The notes: generated by a model from the letters alone, not told the origin. Counted from the first letter of the stretch, positions 12,218 through 23,071 are shown. The stretch: DNA of 64,000 nucleotides from Rosa chinensis (GCF_002994745.2 NC_037089.1:83476347-83540346); one strand, 5' to 3'. Translations and numbers: made by a program.

Positions 12218-13200
12218 GTTTCATCAGAGCCTGATGATTGCTACTGGTACTACTACAGTCGCCACCGTAGCAGCCAGTGCCTCCACAGGCGCCACCCCTC
12301 ACCTCCACCTCCACCTCGGGTAAATTTACTACCTTATATGCATTCATAGCATGTTGAAAGTTATTTATTAGTTTTTTCTTACGTGATTAACGTTTGCAAC
12401 AAAACGTACTAAGGAGAACACATAGATCCGGATCTAATATTCGGGAGCCTATGTTTCTTGAAATCGGGTCGGAGTTTGATCCCATTTTTGAATCGATAAT
12501 GAAGTTGGTTGATTATAAATCCTGAAGTTACTTTGTTAGCACTAAGTTGAATATTTTAACATTATTCAGAGAATCTTTCCCGGTCATGGACCACGAGTAC
12601 TTCCACCTCGACAACAGCCAAAGAGAGCACCGGCACCGGCTCCAGTGAACTCACCGGCCCCAGCTCCCCCATCCCGAGGGAATTATGCACCGGCTCCGGC
12701 ACCCCAAGAGAATACACCGGCTCCGACACCCGGAGGAAATGCACCGGCTCATGCACCCAGAGGGAGTGCACCGGCTCCTGCACCACAAGTGAAACCACCG
12801 GCTCCTACACCTGGAGTTACACCAACTCCCCCACCCCCTATACCTGCTCCATACCCGGTAAAGTCCCATTCATAAACAACTGCATCTAATGCATTATGTG
12901 TCAAAAGTTGGCGAAAACTCTTGAAAATATAATAGTCTGTAGACTCTGTACATAATTTGTTCACTGCTAGAATGTTTGGATAATGATATATTTCAATTCT
13001 CAACACAGACGCCTTCAAAAAAGAATGATTCTTCAGACAACGAAGTCATTAAAGAACTGTTATCCTTGATCGGTCCTGGTGCTCTCCTTGCAAGTGGTCT
13101 CGCTGGCGATGGTGCCGCTGGCGAAGCCGGATCAGAAGCTGTAGCTGCAGAGGTCCTTAAAGAACTCTTAGATCAATATTGTAATATGATGAAAAATTGA
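12218..13200 (+). CDS. Small proline-rich protein of unknown family, 5' exon not found
   Basis: Three exons join in phase 0 through GT-AG introns: 12218-12319, 12570-12857 and 13009-13200 (TGA at 13198). Together they encode about 193 residues plus stop. The first exon is Tyr/Arg/His-rich and ends in a run of five prolines (PSPPPPPR). The second is almost entirely Pro/Ala repeats around APAPAP, about ten degenerate units. The third starts polar (TPSKKNDSSDNE), then has a Gly/Ala-rich hydrophobic stretch and an acidic helix-like end (AAEVLKELLDQY). No Hyp-rich glycoprotein signal peptide is seen, because the exon holding the start codon is not clear. An ATG at 12126 could supply it only through a very short intron. 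It could be a cell-wall or a disordered nuclear protein; the function is unknown. Confidence 0.55.
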
Positions 13201-13760
13201 CTTACAAGAAGCTCATAGAGTCATAGTGAAATAATCTATTGAATAAATTATCACCGTTTGACGATATAAGATATTCAACGGAGTCTTAGACTACAATATT
13301 GGTAAGGGTGCTCCCCTAATGCAGATTATTAAGAATTCTTCGGGAAAGAGTTAATGAGTAACATTGGTAATCACCCCGCCCTTTGGTACTTAAGATCGGC
13401 CATTTGATTTACAGTAACTGCCTTAGTACTCATGTTATTCGGATAATTAATTACCTAGTACAAACTCAAATATGAATGTATAGTATGACAATTATGAATC
13501 GGTTTCTGCTTCTTCTTATTCTGTGCCAAAACAAAAGATAAAATATGGATCTTTTGGAGCTAGCGGGGTGGTAAGCGCCTCAGTTGGTTCGCAAATATGA
13601 AAGTAATTCGTTTGATTTTTCATGAGAAGGGAAAATAAAATCTCCCGTAATCTTTTCTTTCATGTGTTTGATAACATAAGGATTGAACCATCTTTTTTTG
13701 GAATCCGGCCTAATCCCAAAAAAAAAAAAAGTATATTTGAATTGGATTGCTAACACAATA
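13201..13760. other. Intergenic, no gene seen
   Basis: Contains the 3' flank of the proline-rich gene and the upstream region of the PPR gene. No TATA-like motif close to the PPR start is convincing. Confidence 0.4.
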
Positions 13761-13774
13761 GCGCGCGCGCGCGC
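13761..13774. repeat. (GC)n run directly upstream of the PPR start codon
   Basis: Seven alternating GC units end six bases before the ATG at 13780. Alternating purine-pyrimidine GC runs can adopt Z-DNA, and this one would lie in the 5' leader of the PPR mRNA. Confidence 0.85.
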
Positions 13775-13779
13775 CCAGA

Positions 13780-15300
13780 ATGCAGCAGACGCATATGAAG
13801 CAACTGGTCTACACCAGAATCCAAGCATGGAAGCGGTGCATGTCTTTAGCCCAACGCTGCACCAACATGCGCACCCTCAAACCCACCCACGCCGTCTTCA
13901 TCACCCACGGCCTCCACCTCAACAACTACGCCGTCAGCAAACTCATCGCCTTCTGCGCCCTCTCCGACTCCGGCAATATCCGATACGCCTCTCTCCTCTT
14001 CAACCAAGTCCAGACCCCCAACACCTACATGTACAACACCCTGATCAGAGCCCACTCCACCAGCTCCGAGCCTTATCTGGCCATGCATTACTTCCGTCTT
14101 ATGTTAAACCAGAGCGACTTAGAACCCGATAATTTTACGTTTCATTTCGTCATCTTGGGTTGTGTGAATTGCGCTTGGATTGTTCCGGGGAGGCAGATTC
14201 ATAGTTGGGTGGTCAAGAATGGGATGGTTATAGTGGATGCTCATGTTCAGACTGCGCTTGTGAGGTTGTATGTGGAATGCAGGGTTTTAGGGGATGCACA
14301 CATGGTGTTCGATGAAATTTCTGAGAGAGATATGATACAGTGGAATGTGATCATGAATGGGTATGTGAAGTGCGGCTTGGCTTCTGAGGCTTTGAGGGTT
14401 TTTCGGGATATGTTGGTGCGTGGGTTTGAGCCTGATGATTTTTGTGTGGCTACGGGGCTCGCGGCGTGTGCTCATTTGGGGGCTCTTTGGCAGGGGAAGT
14501 GGATTCATGAGTATGTTAGAAAGAGGAAAGGGTTGGATTCGGATGTGTTTATTGGGACGGCACTTGTTGATATGTATGCCAAGTGTGGTTGTATTGATTT
14601 GGCTGTGGAGGTGTTTGAGGGAATGGCGAAAAGGAATGTGGTGTCGTGGTCAGCAATGATTGGAGCGTTTGGTGTGCATGGTTATGCGGCAGAAGCAATT
14701 TCTTGCTTGGAGAGAATGCAGGTAGATGATGGAATCAAGCCTGATGGTGTTGTCCTTCTTGGAGTTCTGATGGCCTGTACTCATGGAGGATTGCTTGAGA
14801 AGGGCAAGGCCCTGTTGGACAACATGAAAGCTCAATATGGGATTGTGCCCAAACACGAGCATTATAGTTGTGTTATAGACCTGCTGTGTAAAGCAGGTCG
14901 ATTAAGTGATGCATTTGAGCTTATTAGAAGAATGCCCATGAAGCCGCTTGCTTCTGTGTGGGGTGCTTTATTGAGTGGGTGCAGTATCCATAATAATGTA
15001 GATCTTGCAGAGATTGCTGTCGAACAACTTCTACAGCTAGCAAATGATGACAGGGGAGAAGAAGTCGGTGCTTATGTTCAGTTATCAAACATTTATTTAG
15101 GTGCCCGGAGAAGTGAAGATGCACTTAGGATAAGGAAGATGATTGGTGAAAAAGGAATCAAGAAGACACCAGGCTGCAGCATGCTAGAGGTGGATGGGAA
15201 GGTTAATGAGTTTGTTTCAGGAGATGTATCCCATTCACATTGTGTTCAGATTTGTACAATGTTGGATCTAATATCTGCTGACTCATTTCAGGAACTGTAA
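13780..15300 (+). CDS. Pentatricopeptide repeat protein, PLS class with E motif
   Basis: An intronless frame of 506 residues, as is usual for plant PPR genes. Tandem PPR motifs run from about residue 80 to 400; recognisable cores include NTYMYNTLIRAHS, DMIQWNVIMNGYVKCG, GTALVDMYAKCGCIDLA, NVVSWSAMIGAFGVHG and HYSCVIDLLCKAGRL. The spacing alternates as in P-L-S arrays. After them comes an E-type tail (SVWGALLSGCSIHNN, then YVQLSNIYLGARR and GIKKTPGCSMLEVDGKVNEF). The protein ends about 25 residues later with no DYW deaminase domain. Family members are imported into mitochondria or chloroplasts and bind single-stranded RNA, often specifying C-to-U editing with a DYW partner supplied in trans. 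The N-terminus is basic and compatible with a transit peptide, but organelle and target cannot be read from the sequence. The start is the first ATG in frame. Confidence 0.93.
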   Translation: MQQTHMKQLVYTRIQAWKRCMSLAQRCTNMRTLKPTHAVFITHGLHLNNYAVSKLIAFCALSDSGNIRYASLLFNQVQTPNTYMYNTLIRAHSTSSEPYLAMHYFRLMLNQSDLEPDNFTFHFVILGCVNCAWIVPGRQIHSWVVKNGMVIVDAHVQTALVRLYVECRVLGDAHMVFDEISERDMIQWNVIMNGYVKCGLASEALRVFRDMLVRGFEPDDFCVATGLAACAHLGALWQGKWIHEYVRKRKGLDSDVFIGTALVDMYAKCGCIDLAVEVFEGMAKRNVVSWSAMIGAFGVHGYAAEAISCLERMQVDDGIKPDGVVLLGVLMACTHGGLLEKGKALLDNMKAQYGIVPKHEHYSCVIDLLCKAGRLSDAFELIRRMPMKPLASVWGALLSGCSIHNNVDLAEIAVEQLLQLANDDRGEEVGAYVQLSNIYLGARRSEDALRIRKMIGEKGIKKTPGCSMLEVDGKVNEFVSGDVSHSHCVQICTMLDLISADSFQEL

Positions 15301-16068
15301 AATTAGTTATACAGATATAAAAGAACTTTAGCTGTAGTTACTTAGTTATTCATTGTATTCAGGGATTCATTTTTGCCATACAATCGTGCTTCTTCTTCAA
15401 CATCTCGAAAACTCTTAGTTTTGTTGGTTCCTGACATTCTCAGGACCCCTTCTACATTAGTTGAAGGTTCTGGTATATACTTCAGTAGCAACAATTCTGG
15501 TTGCAAATTTTCGACAACAATGACTACTCATGGTTAACATTATAAACTTGAAAGTGACATTACGAAGCATAGAATTGAACTAAAATTAGGTGCTAAATGA
15601 GGTTTGTCTTATATGCTCTACTTGTCTGATAAATTAGGTGGGAAGGATTTTGCAGAAAAGATGTGCTACTTCTAGATGTAGCGGTGTATATGAACAAGTT
15701 ACTAATCCATCTGCCTCACCATTTACACGGTATGAAGCTGAGCCTACAAAATAAGCGGGTATCATTCTGTTGTTCTTGACAACTAGTGTGAATTCAGTCC
15801 GGTGATGATTCAGATCCTGTGAAGGGCACAAGACAATCAATGTTAAACCAACTTCAATATAAGAGGAAACCTCAAGGTACATAAATTTTTGTTGTACTAT
15901 TGCTAGTTATGTGATCTATTTTCGGTTCAGATATGTTGTGAAGAAAAAGATAAGCTTGCGGTTCTCTGTCGTTTCAAAGGGTGAAGCTGCAGGTAGACAT
16001 AAATATCTAGCTTATATCTGTAAGGGAAGACCAGACATAGCAAGGTTTTGTTAAGACCTTGAAAATGT
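15301..16068. other. Intergenic between convergent genes
   Basis: Holds the 3' flanks of the PPR gene (plus) and of DUF569 copy A (minus). I see no further gene. Confidence 0.5.
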
Positions 16069-17155
16069 CTAACCTTCGGTCAAGGAGGGAACCACCACAA
16101 CATGCATATCATGGTTGTTTGGAGGAAGATGTAAGCGAAGTGGGTAAAGTTGGCCATTCAGTGGATTGCGTGAACATACTTCAAATTCCTCGAGCCCTGT
16201 CTCTTCCTTCAACCTTTTCTTCAACGCCTCTACCTCACTACCTTTGAATGAAAAGGAAACACTTTCTGTTCCATCGTCATGGGCTTCTCCTTTGTCATCT
16301 GCTACATGATAGAAGATCATTCTTCCATTGTTCCTTGGCGAACCATGATCAATTGACTTCCTTGACTACATTTAAAGAATGAACAACAACCATCAACTCC
16401 ATAAAATTTATCCCCACACATAATATAGACAAAATAGAGTCATCTTGTTACTGAAAATTACAAACCTCTTTTTGGAGAAGTTGGGGAGACCTAAGCTCAA
16501 TCTTAGTCGGAGAGCTCGATTCTGAAATCTCTATAGGTAATTCAGGTGGTGGAGAAGTAGGGGGTTGTGCCACTGTAGGAGGGGATTGTGGCGCTGCAAG
16601 AGGGGACTGTGGCTTTGCAGGAGGTGATTGTGCCCTTGCAGGTGGGGATTGTGCCCTTGCAGGAGTGGGCTGTGCCGCAGCCATTGATGGATGTTCTGGA
16701 GAATCACGTTTAAGCTCCACAACATCTATATCCCACAAAACCCAATCCTGTCTTGCAGATCTATGAGGGACATCATGGGTGATGGAGTTTCTCCAAGGTG
16801 GTACACCGCCATTTGCACGCAAGAATTGACCATAGGGTGTCTTGAGCTTAATCCGGTATCCCTCCCTTACAGGCTCCCATTCCAAAGAAGAATCGAGTCT
16901 CTTTGGCAGGGTTTGTAGGACTTTCTTGCCTCTCAATCCTAGACGGAATGGCATGTTAGAAGCTGTTAAGTATTTTCCATAACAGCTTTTCAAACGTAAA
17001 GCTGTTCCACTTTGGACAATCTCCACTGTCCATGTAGCATTCCTCGCCGTTCCATCACGATCTTGGCACACAGTCTCTTGATCATCCTCTGCTAATAGAT
17101 ATTTTTCATGGTGGCTTCGCAATCGTACCACTCTAGCTCTTTTGAAAAACTCCAT
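16069..17155 (-). CDS. DUF569 protein copy A, two-domain form with proline-rich linker
   Basis: Two exons on the minus strand: 17155-16466, then 16365-16069, joined in phase 0 through a GTTTGT...TGTAG intron, giving about 328 residues. Residues 1-150 form the DUF569 beta-trefoil-like domain: start MEFFKRARVVRLRSHHEKYL, then LKSCYGKYLTAS, LEWEPVREGY and GQFLRANGGVPPWRNSITHD. A linker of repeated QSPPA-type units follows (about residues 160-205). The second exon encodes the C-terminal DUF569 half (RMIFYHVADD near its start, then SRNPLNGQLYPLRLHLPPNN). In the family the N-terminal part resembles actin-crosslinking/fascin folds; the biochemical role is not established. It is the only one of the three local copies that keeps both halves and is probably the least altered. 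Confidence 0.9.
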
Positions 17156-18835
17156 AGCGTGGTGGTCGCATTAACATTAATCCGTAACTGTAATTAGGCA
17201 CAGAACAACAAAGATCGAACTTAGAGACATATAATTGTCTGAATCAAATGTAAGAATGATGTGAAATTCAATGGAAGAATTGGAAGCTGTGGCGGATGTG
17301 TTAACTTGTTAATGGCCGGAAGGTATTGGAGGCAGAGGTGACCAAAGATTGAGGAAGTTGAGGAAAAACTGTGAGGGGGATATATTAAGGCTAGGGATGG
17401 TTATTGTTTAATAAGGAAATGAAAAATTAGTTTAAAAGCAACTGCTGGAAATAGGGAGGAGGTGGTTTTGTACGGATAAGGCGACTGATTCCATTGTTTA
17501 TGCATGGGATTGTCCCGTAATACATATGGAATTCATCTAATTAAATCCACCAACCAAACAACCTTTTAAGGTTAAAATTTAAAATCTCAACATATACCCT
17601 AATTCAAAAAAAAAAAAAAAAAAACAACTTCTTACTGACATACGCGTTAGCATGTGTTGAGAGGCTGGTATTTAGTAAAAAAAAATCTCTAGGAGTCCCT
17701 ATGGGGATATTTGAAGTTTAAATTGTTACTTAAAATACCCAACTAAAAATCGAGAGGTGTTTGTCATACGAAAGGCTACTGCTGTACTTTGAAGAATTTT
17801 TATAATTTGTATCATTTTGTCTCCATTTTTTATGTTGATAATTTTTTTTTCTTCAATTGAACAAAGAAAACCAACAAAACCACAAACTAAAACTACGAGC
17901 ATATCCGCCCCCAGAAAGATCAAATTGGAAGGCGAAGCTCAAGAATAAGGGCAATTGATGCTGCCAAAGGACATCAATAGGAGTAGGGTGACATAAATTA
18001 CCTAAACTGTTAGCCATAAAATTGACTTTCCTCCAAACATGGCAAAAGGAGATGTGAGAAAATCTCTAAGCTAAAGCTTGGACAAAAGGAATTTGCTCCG
18101 TCATGGAACTTCAATACGACCAGTTAGCGTATCAAGATTTAAGAGTCTTCTTCAACAATCAAGGACTAGGAAGTGAAAGTGGAGAGCCTCTGCCATAAGG
18201 ATATCCATATGACCAAGATTCTTGCTCATAGCAATGAAAGGCTGGCTAGAAGAATCACGAACAACATACAAAACCGGCAGTAGCTAGCCTGATGAGTGGA
18301 ATAAATTTTTCTTTCATAGCTTCCTTCTGATAATTTTACCATTGATAAATGAATAGTGATTGTTTCTATTATCGTTGTCAATATGAAGGACGGACGCAAC
18401 TGGTAGTTTTGCTGTGGTTGTTGCTTTAATGGAATAAATCAAATGTTTTGACATCATTCTATGCACAGTCATAGTGTTTCAATTCTATGGTTCACATGAA
18501 CATTGCAGTTTTTTTTTTCTTTGAATAATGCATGCAAGAGACAATTAATTAGGTTCTTTTTGTAAGAATGTAATTAAGAAGTTGAGTTTGATATGTTGTT
18601 TAGATCGAAGAGGACGATGGCGTGAACAAATCGATGTGTAAATAAACTGCCTACCAATCTACATCTTCACCCTTCATTATTGGGATGAGGCAGAGGCTGG
18701 ATTTGAGATTTTGAGATGTTTATTTAAATATTAAAAAAATTAATGTAGCAGTAGCACTATCTTCAACAAACAACTCTCACCCCGATCGTACATGCATTGT
18801 CATAGCATTTTAAATACGTAGACAGAAAACTGGGA
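17156..18835. other. Intergenic between DUF569 copies A and B
   Basis: Promoter side of copy A followed by A/T-rich DNA with a poly(A) run at about 17605-17623. No gene or recognisable mobile element is seen. Confidence 0.45.
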
Positions 18836-19519
18836 CTATTTCTTATCGGAAAAATATTGGACTTTAGGCGGCCGCCTCTTCTGACTCACCTTAACTGTTA
18901 CTTTCGATTTAATCGAAGATATTTTATCAGAAATGCGAGTAACATTTTCTTTAACTTCTTTGCGAATTTTGCCCCGTTTTCCTAAAGGCATTTTAATGTC
19001 TCCCGGTGGAGATCTGGGTTCTTCTGATTGTGAAGATTCTGCGTCATCATTTGTTGTATCATCTTCTGAACGCATCTCTAAGACATCTACATCCCATAGA
19101 ATCCAATCCTGCCTCACAGTTTTTTGAGGGGCGTCATGCGTGATCGAATTTCTCAAAGGTGGAACGCCCCCATTGGCGCACAAGAATTGACCGTAGGGCG
19201 TCCTGAGCCTGACCTGATATCCATCACTTACAGGCTCCCATTCCAGAGAAGAATCCAATCTCCTTGGCTTGGTTTGCAGGACTTTGTTAATGCCTCTCAA
19301 GCCTGGTTTGAATGGCAAGCTTGACGCCTTTAGGTATTTTCCGTAACAGCTTTTGAAACGCAGAGTGTCTGCATGGTTAACAAACTCCACTGTCCATCTA
19401 GCATTGGTGGCTGTTCCATCCTTATCTTGTGTTACAGTCTCTCCATCTTCATTTGCTGATAGATATTTGTCATGGTGGCTTCGTAACCGTACCACTTTGG
19501 CATTTCTGAAAAATTCCAT
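18836..19519 (-). CDS. DUF569 protein copy B, single-domain form with basic tail
   Basis: A minus-strand frame with the ATG at 19519 encodes about 227 residues. I chose this ATG because it gives MEFFRNAKVVRLRSHHDKYL, aligning exactly with copy A; an in-frame ATG at 19561 would add 14 residues unlike the family. Conserved blocks are FKSCYGKYLKASSLP, LEWEPVSDGYQVRL and GQFLCANGGVPPLRNSITHD. After residue 150 it has an acidic Asp/Glu/Ser stretch, then a Lys/Arg-rich tail (GKRGKIRKEVKEN and KVSQKRRPPK). The C-terminal DUF569 half seen in copy A is absent. The basic tail resembles a nuclear-targeting sequence, but that is inference. The function is unknown, as for the family. Confidence 0.85.
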   Translation of the reverse strand: MEFFRNAKVVRLRSHHDKYLSANEDGETVTQDKDGTATNARWTVEFVNHADTLRFKSCYGKYLKASSLPFKPGLRGINKVLQTKPRRLDSSLEWEPVSDGYQVRLRTPYGQFLCANGGVPPLRNSITHDAPQKTVRQDWILWDVDVLEMRSEDDTTNDDAESSQSEEPRSPPGDIKMPLGKRGKIRKEVKENVTRISDKISSIKSKVTVKVSQKRRPPKVQYFSDKK

Positions 19520-20039
19520 GTCCGACGCGCTCTGAAACAATAACATGATATGTTTGAACAAGATTACTATTGAAAATGAGTGATTTGTGTTTGGAATTTT
19601 GAATCTTGTTTGTATATATTTACCTTCCTTGCACTGGTACCAGAATTATATGAAGCAAATCAGTGAGTTGCGTGATGTTCTTATATGCATGCAATAATTG
19701 GAAATTAAGGTAGGATGTGTTTGTTAATGTGGAGTAGGAGAGGCAAATGACCAGTGCCCTCGAGCGCAGCTGAACCCTAAGCTGAACGCTGAGGACACGT
19801 CCAAAAACCGGAGGAGAACGACTCCGAACTCAATTTGGTTTCATTTTGAGATTGTCCAAGAAAAGGAAAGACATTTACCACAAAAATAGATATCCTACGG
19901 ATATGGTGGAAGCTGCTCTGACCAACGCTCTTATAAGGTGATGCCACATGTGAAAAAAAAAAAAAAAAAAACTGAAACTGTTATGGAGATGTATTGACAC
20001 ATGGTTGATATTTATATATTTTTTTTATGACAACACATG
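19520..20039. other. Upstream region of DUF569 copy B
   Basis: Presumed promoter of copy B (minus strand). A poly(A) tract lies at about 19953-19970. No gene seen. Confidence 0.4.
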
Positions 20040-21293
20040 GTTAATATTAGATAGCAAAGTATAGGAAAACGCAAATGCTGGAAGTCGAGAGGTGGTTGGC
20101 TTAGATCAATTGGGATTGGATCGATGCAGAGTGGATTGGGCCGAGTTGGATTGGCGTGATATCGGAGATTGACTGGCGGCCTCGAATCCGTGGTGGCGCG
20201 GGGTAGTTCGGATCGGATTTGGTTCTTCATGGATCAGAGGCAGTTTCATCCTCCTTCAGTGGTGCCCAATCTGGGGTGGTAGGTGGCACGATCCGAGTTT
20301 GGTCTCTGGATCCAATATGGGGAGGGATCTGATCTGAGCAGTTTTGGGCGCGTTTTGGATTAGATTTGCTGTGGTCGTGGTGGCATGAACGGGTATGGTA
20401 GTCATGGGTGGCGGATCTGGCAGGGCAAGGTAGTCTGTGGTCCGTTGGCAGTGGGGGTTTTGAGCCAAGTTCGACCTGCTAGTGGAGCTTCTCCTGATTG
20501 GGCCTCAGCTTGCGGTGTTTGGGCAGAGGCTTGTTACTAGGCTAGATGGAGTTTGGGCCTGGGTCTGTGCTTGGGCTCAGGTCCCAAACTGTGTTAATTT
20601 TATGTTATTTGCATGTTAAAATTAGGATTTGGTTTCTTTTGTTTTGTTTTTCAGCAATAAGTTACTATTAAGGTTTTGTTTTAAGGTTAGATGTTGGGTC
20701 GGGTGTACTGCAATTTTGGCATAGACAATCTTCTATCGGCGGTCTAGCGGTCGTTCCTGTTCTGGAGTTAGGTCAGCAGTGGTGGCGAAAATGTCTGGCA
20801 GTGGCATACTGGCATAGACAATCATTCTTGGCCTTCTAGTGGGATTGCTCCTGTCTGCTATCGAGTCGGAGGTGATGGCGATTTGGAGCATTTGTGGATT
20901 GACGGTGTTGACACATTAAGGTGGTCATGGTCTTGGGTTTAATTTAGTCTCAGGTCTGATGGTCCAGCATTTATTTTTGGTCGTATTCGAAGTCACGACT
21001 AGTGTAGATCGACTTGGTCGATCAAAGGCAGGTCAGGAGGACTCTGGGTGGCGAGTTAGTGTTGACAAAGTTGTGTATCAAGAATTTACTGCGCCTGCGC
21101 ATCTTGTCTTTGCCTACTGTTATAGTGCAAGTTAAATCTGTAGTTGAGTCGGGGCCTTGTTGGCTCCGTTAGTCAGTCATTTTGGAGTTCCAGTGTGAAG
21201 TCCAGTGGTCATTTCTGTGTATGAGATGATGTCAAAACTCATTGTATCTAGTTCATTATTAATGAAGTTTTTTCTTGATAAAAAAAAAAAAAA
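20040..21293 (+). mobile_element. Poly(A)-tailed non-autonomous retroposon, approximate left edge
   Basis: A relatively G/C-rich non-coding block sits in A/T-rich surroundings and ends in a pure A run (21280-21293), the layout of a retroposed transcript. It has no long open frame on the plus strand. It shares the phrase GCGCCTGCGCATCTTG (near 21090) with a similar motif near 44602 in the element at 43557-44773, so the two may be one family. I could not find a target duplication, so the left end is a guess based on composition change. Confidence 0.4.
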
Positions 21294-21837
21294 GTTTCAA
21301 CATTAGTCAAAGTAGTTGCCTAGTTGGTGCCATATTTATTCTAAGAGAGACCCTCTCTAAATATAGACATTCACTCATGAGTTTTATATCTAATCCTAAT
21401 GTTTGGTTCACACACTAGCTCAATACATGGATATGCAGCCTAAATTCAACCCAAATTTGGTGAGGTTGTTCCTGTGTGATTTCATTCTTAGGATTACCAA
21501 AATCACAAAGAACATATGATTTCACACAAGACACAACTGAATCTATTTCCATAAATAATATATAATTTATACTCATCAAAAAACAAAGACCATATAAAAT
21601 TGATTACATATTATTTATTTTTAAATTAATTGCATGTAACTGTTTTAAGACACGCCAATTTTTAAAAGTACGTAGAGAATACGAATATACACTCGAACAC
21701 TCTGTAAACTAATCCAAAAGGCTGCTTTTAGTTTTGGTTTTTAGATTGTATGGTGAAGGTCTTCATAATGTTTCGCCAAGAATGAAAAGCATTGAGATCT
21801 GGGCCAAATTAATTTGTTTGCCATATATACGTACAAA
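21294..21837. other. Intergenic, no gene seen
   Basis: A/T-rich 3' flank of DUF569 copy C. No further feature can be supported. Confidence 0.4.
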
Positions 21838-22532
21838 TTAAGATTGTTTTGATCCTTTCTCATCATAAACTGTTGGACAAGTACACATGGAAAAGCAAGA
21901 GTATAGATCATTGGTTCTAACAACTCCACGGCCTATTTTTCTCTCTTTACTATCTGAATTTTGTTTCGGGGGCGACCATGTCACGTCAATCTCCGACGGA
22001 GCGTCCGGTTGTTGCGAATCACCATCATTCGTTTCATCACCATCCGGCTTTGTTTTCTTCGGTGGGGCCGGAAGTTGATCCATGGCTATCTCCACCACGT
22101 CCACATCCCACAACCCCCATACCTTTGCCCCGCTCCGGTGAGCAGTATCATGCGTGATGGAGTTGCGCCACGGTGGCACACCCCCATTGGCTCTCAAAAA
22201 CTGGCCATGGCCTGCCATCTTCAGCCTCACCTTGAACCCTTCTCTGATTGGCTCCCACTCAACGGTCGAATCCAACGTCTCTGGCAACGTCTGCACCACT
22301 TTCTTGCTCTTCATTCCCAGTCGTCCTGGCGTGTTTGACGCCGTTAAGTACTTTCCATAACAGCTCTTCAGACGTATGGCTGTTCCGCTCTCGTTGATCT
22401 CCACCTTCCATCTTGCGTTCCTCACGTGTCCCTCACGCTCTTGCCAAACGGACTCTTCGTCGTCGCCGGCTAATAGGTACTTGTTGTGGTGGCTCCGGAA
22501 ACGTACGACCTTGGCTTTTTGAAAAACTCCAT
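21838..22532 (-). pseudogene. DUF569 protein copy C, frameshifted at its fifth codon
   Basis: The minus-strand frame ending at 21838 contains the DUF569 blocks KAKVVRFRSHHNKYLLAG, LKSCYGKYLTASNTPGRLG, VEWEPIREGFKVRL and GQFLRANGGVPPWRNSITHD. It then runs into an acidic/Pro-rich tail without the C-terminal half of copy A. The start codon expected from the other copies is at 22532 (MEFF...), but after four codons the frame is off by one. An A run of five (22516-22520) sits where six would keep the frame. So the gene is a pseudogene, or makes a shorter protein from the ATG at 22425, or the base is missing through a sequencing error in a homopolymer. Everything after the slip is intact, suggesting a recent or artefactual lesion. 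Confidence 0.82.
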
Positions 22533-22609
22533 AACAAAAACCTGGGCCCTAATCTGTCCTCCAAAACAACGATGATGAAGGCTATTAGGTCAGAGACTTG
22601 TGAGAGACG

Positions 22610-22715
22610 AAACTATAATCCTTACTTTTGGCGACAAAACATTTCTTTAGTGAGGAAATCTTTACTCTCAACGAGAAAGTATTTCCTCGCCTAAAAGGCG
22701 ATTTCTTGTAACTGT
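22610..22715 (-). mobile_element. Diverged CACTA-type transposon end
   Basis: Read on the minus strand, the block starts close to CACTACAAGAAATC, the usual CACTA terminus, though here diverged (CAGTTACAAGAAATCGCC). It continues with repeated GGCGAGGAAAT-like subterminal motifs. Only one end is visible. It lies just upstream of DUF569 copy C, in its presumed promoter. Confidence 0.35.
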
Positions 22716-22756
22716 TTTTTCTTTTTCGTGCGGAGAAAATAGTTATGCCTTTAGCC

Positions 22757-22826
22757 GGAACGGAAGTAGAAATTCTGGTTATTTTTGGAACGGAAGTAGA
22801 AATTCTGGTTATTTTTGGAACGGAAG
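22757..22826. repeat. 30-bp tandem repeat, 2.3 copies
   Basis: Two exact 30-bp units beginning GGAACGGAAGTAGAAATTCT are followed by the first ten bases of a third. It is upstream of DUF569 copy C. Confidence 0.9.
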
Positions 22827-23071
22827 AAAGGGCAAATTAGGGTGGTCAAATTGAGGTGGTGGGGGTTGAAGATGAAAGAATGGTTATGATGGATTAATAA
22901 TGAAATGAACACGCGTCTTTTCATATATATGGGGTTAGACTCGGGTGTGACAACTAGTTAACAACTAATTACAACGTATAGAAATTTGTGGTTCTCAGAT
23001 CTTTTAACTTAGGATTTTTCTATTTAGACCCAGCAAATTTCTAAGTATACCCAGCATTTTAAATTTATTTT
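22827..23071. other. Spacer left of the first copia element
   Basis: No gene seen. The last five bases (ATTTT, 23067-23071) are the left copy of the target duplication of the copia element that follows. Confidence 0.6.

Noticed and set aside
12562..12869. Long antisense frames across the proline-rich exon
   Set aside because: They are low-complexity shadows of the Pro/Ala repeats on the plus strand.
13555..13610. tRNA/SINE-like boxes (TAGCGGGGTGGTAAGC and GGTTCG)
   Set aside because: The A-box match is imperfect and the B-box core is not followed by the expected bases. No cloverleaf, tail or target duplication was found.
13683..14132. Overlapping 149-codon frame in the PPR region
   Set aside because: It is a His/Pro/Arg-rich out-of-frame reading of the C-rich 5' part of the PPR gene.
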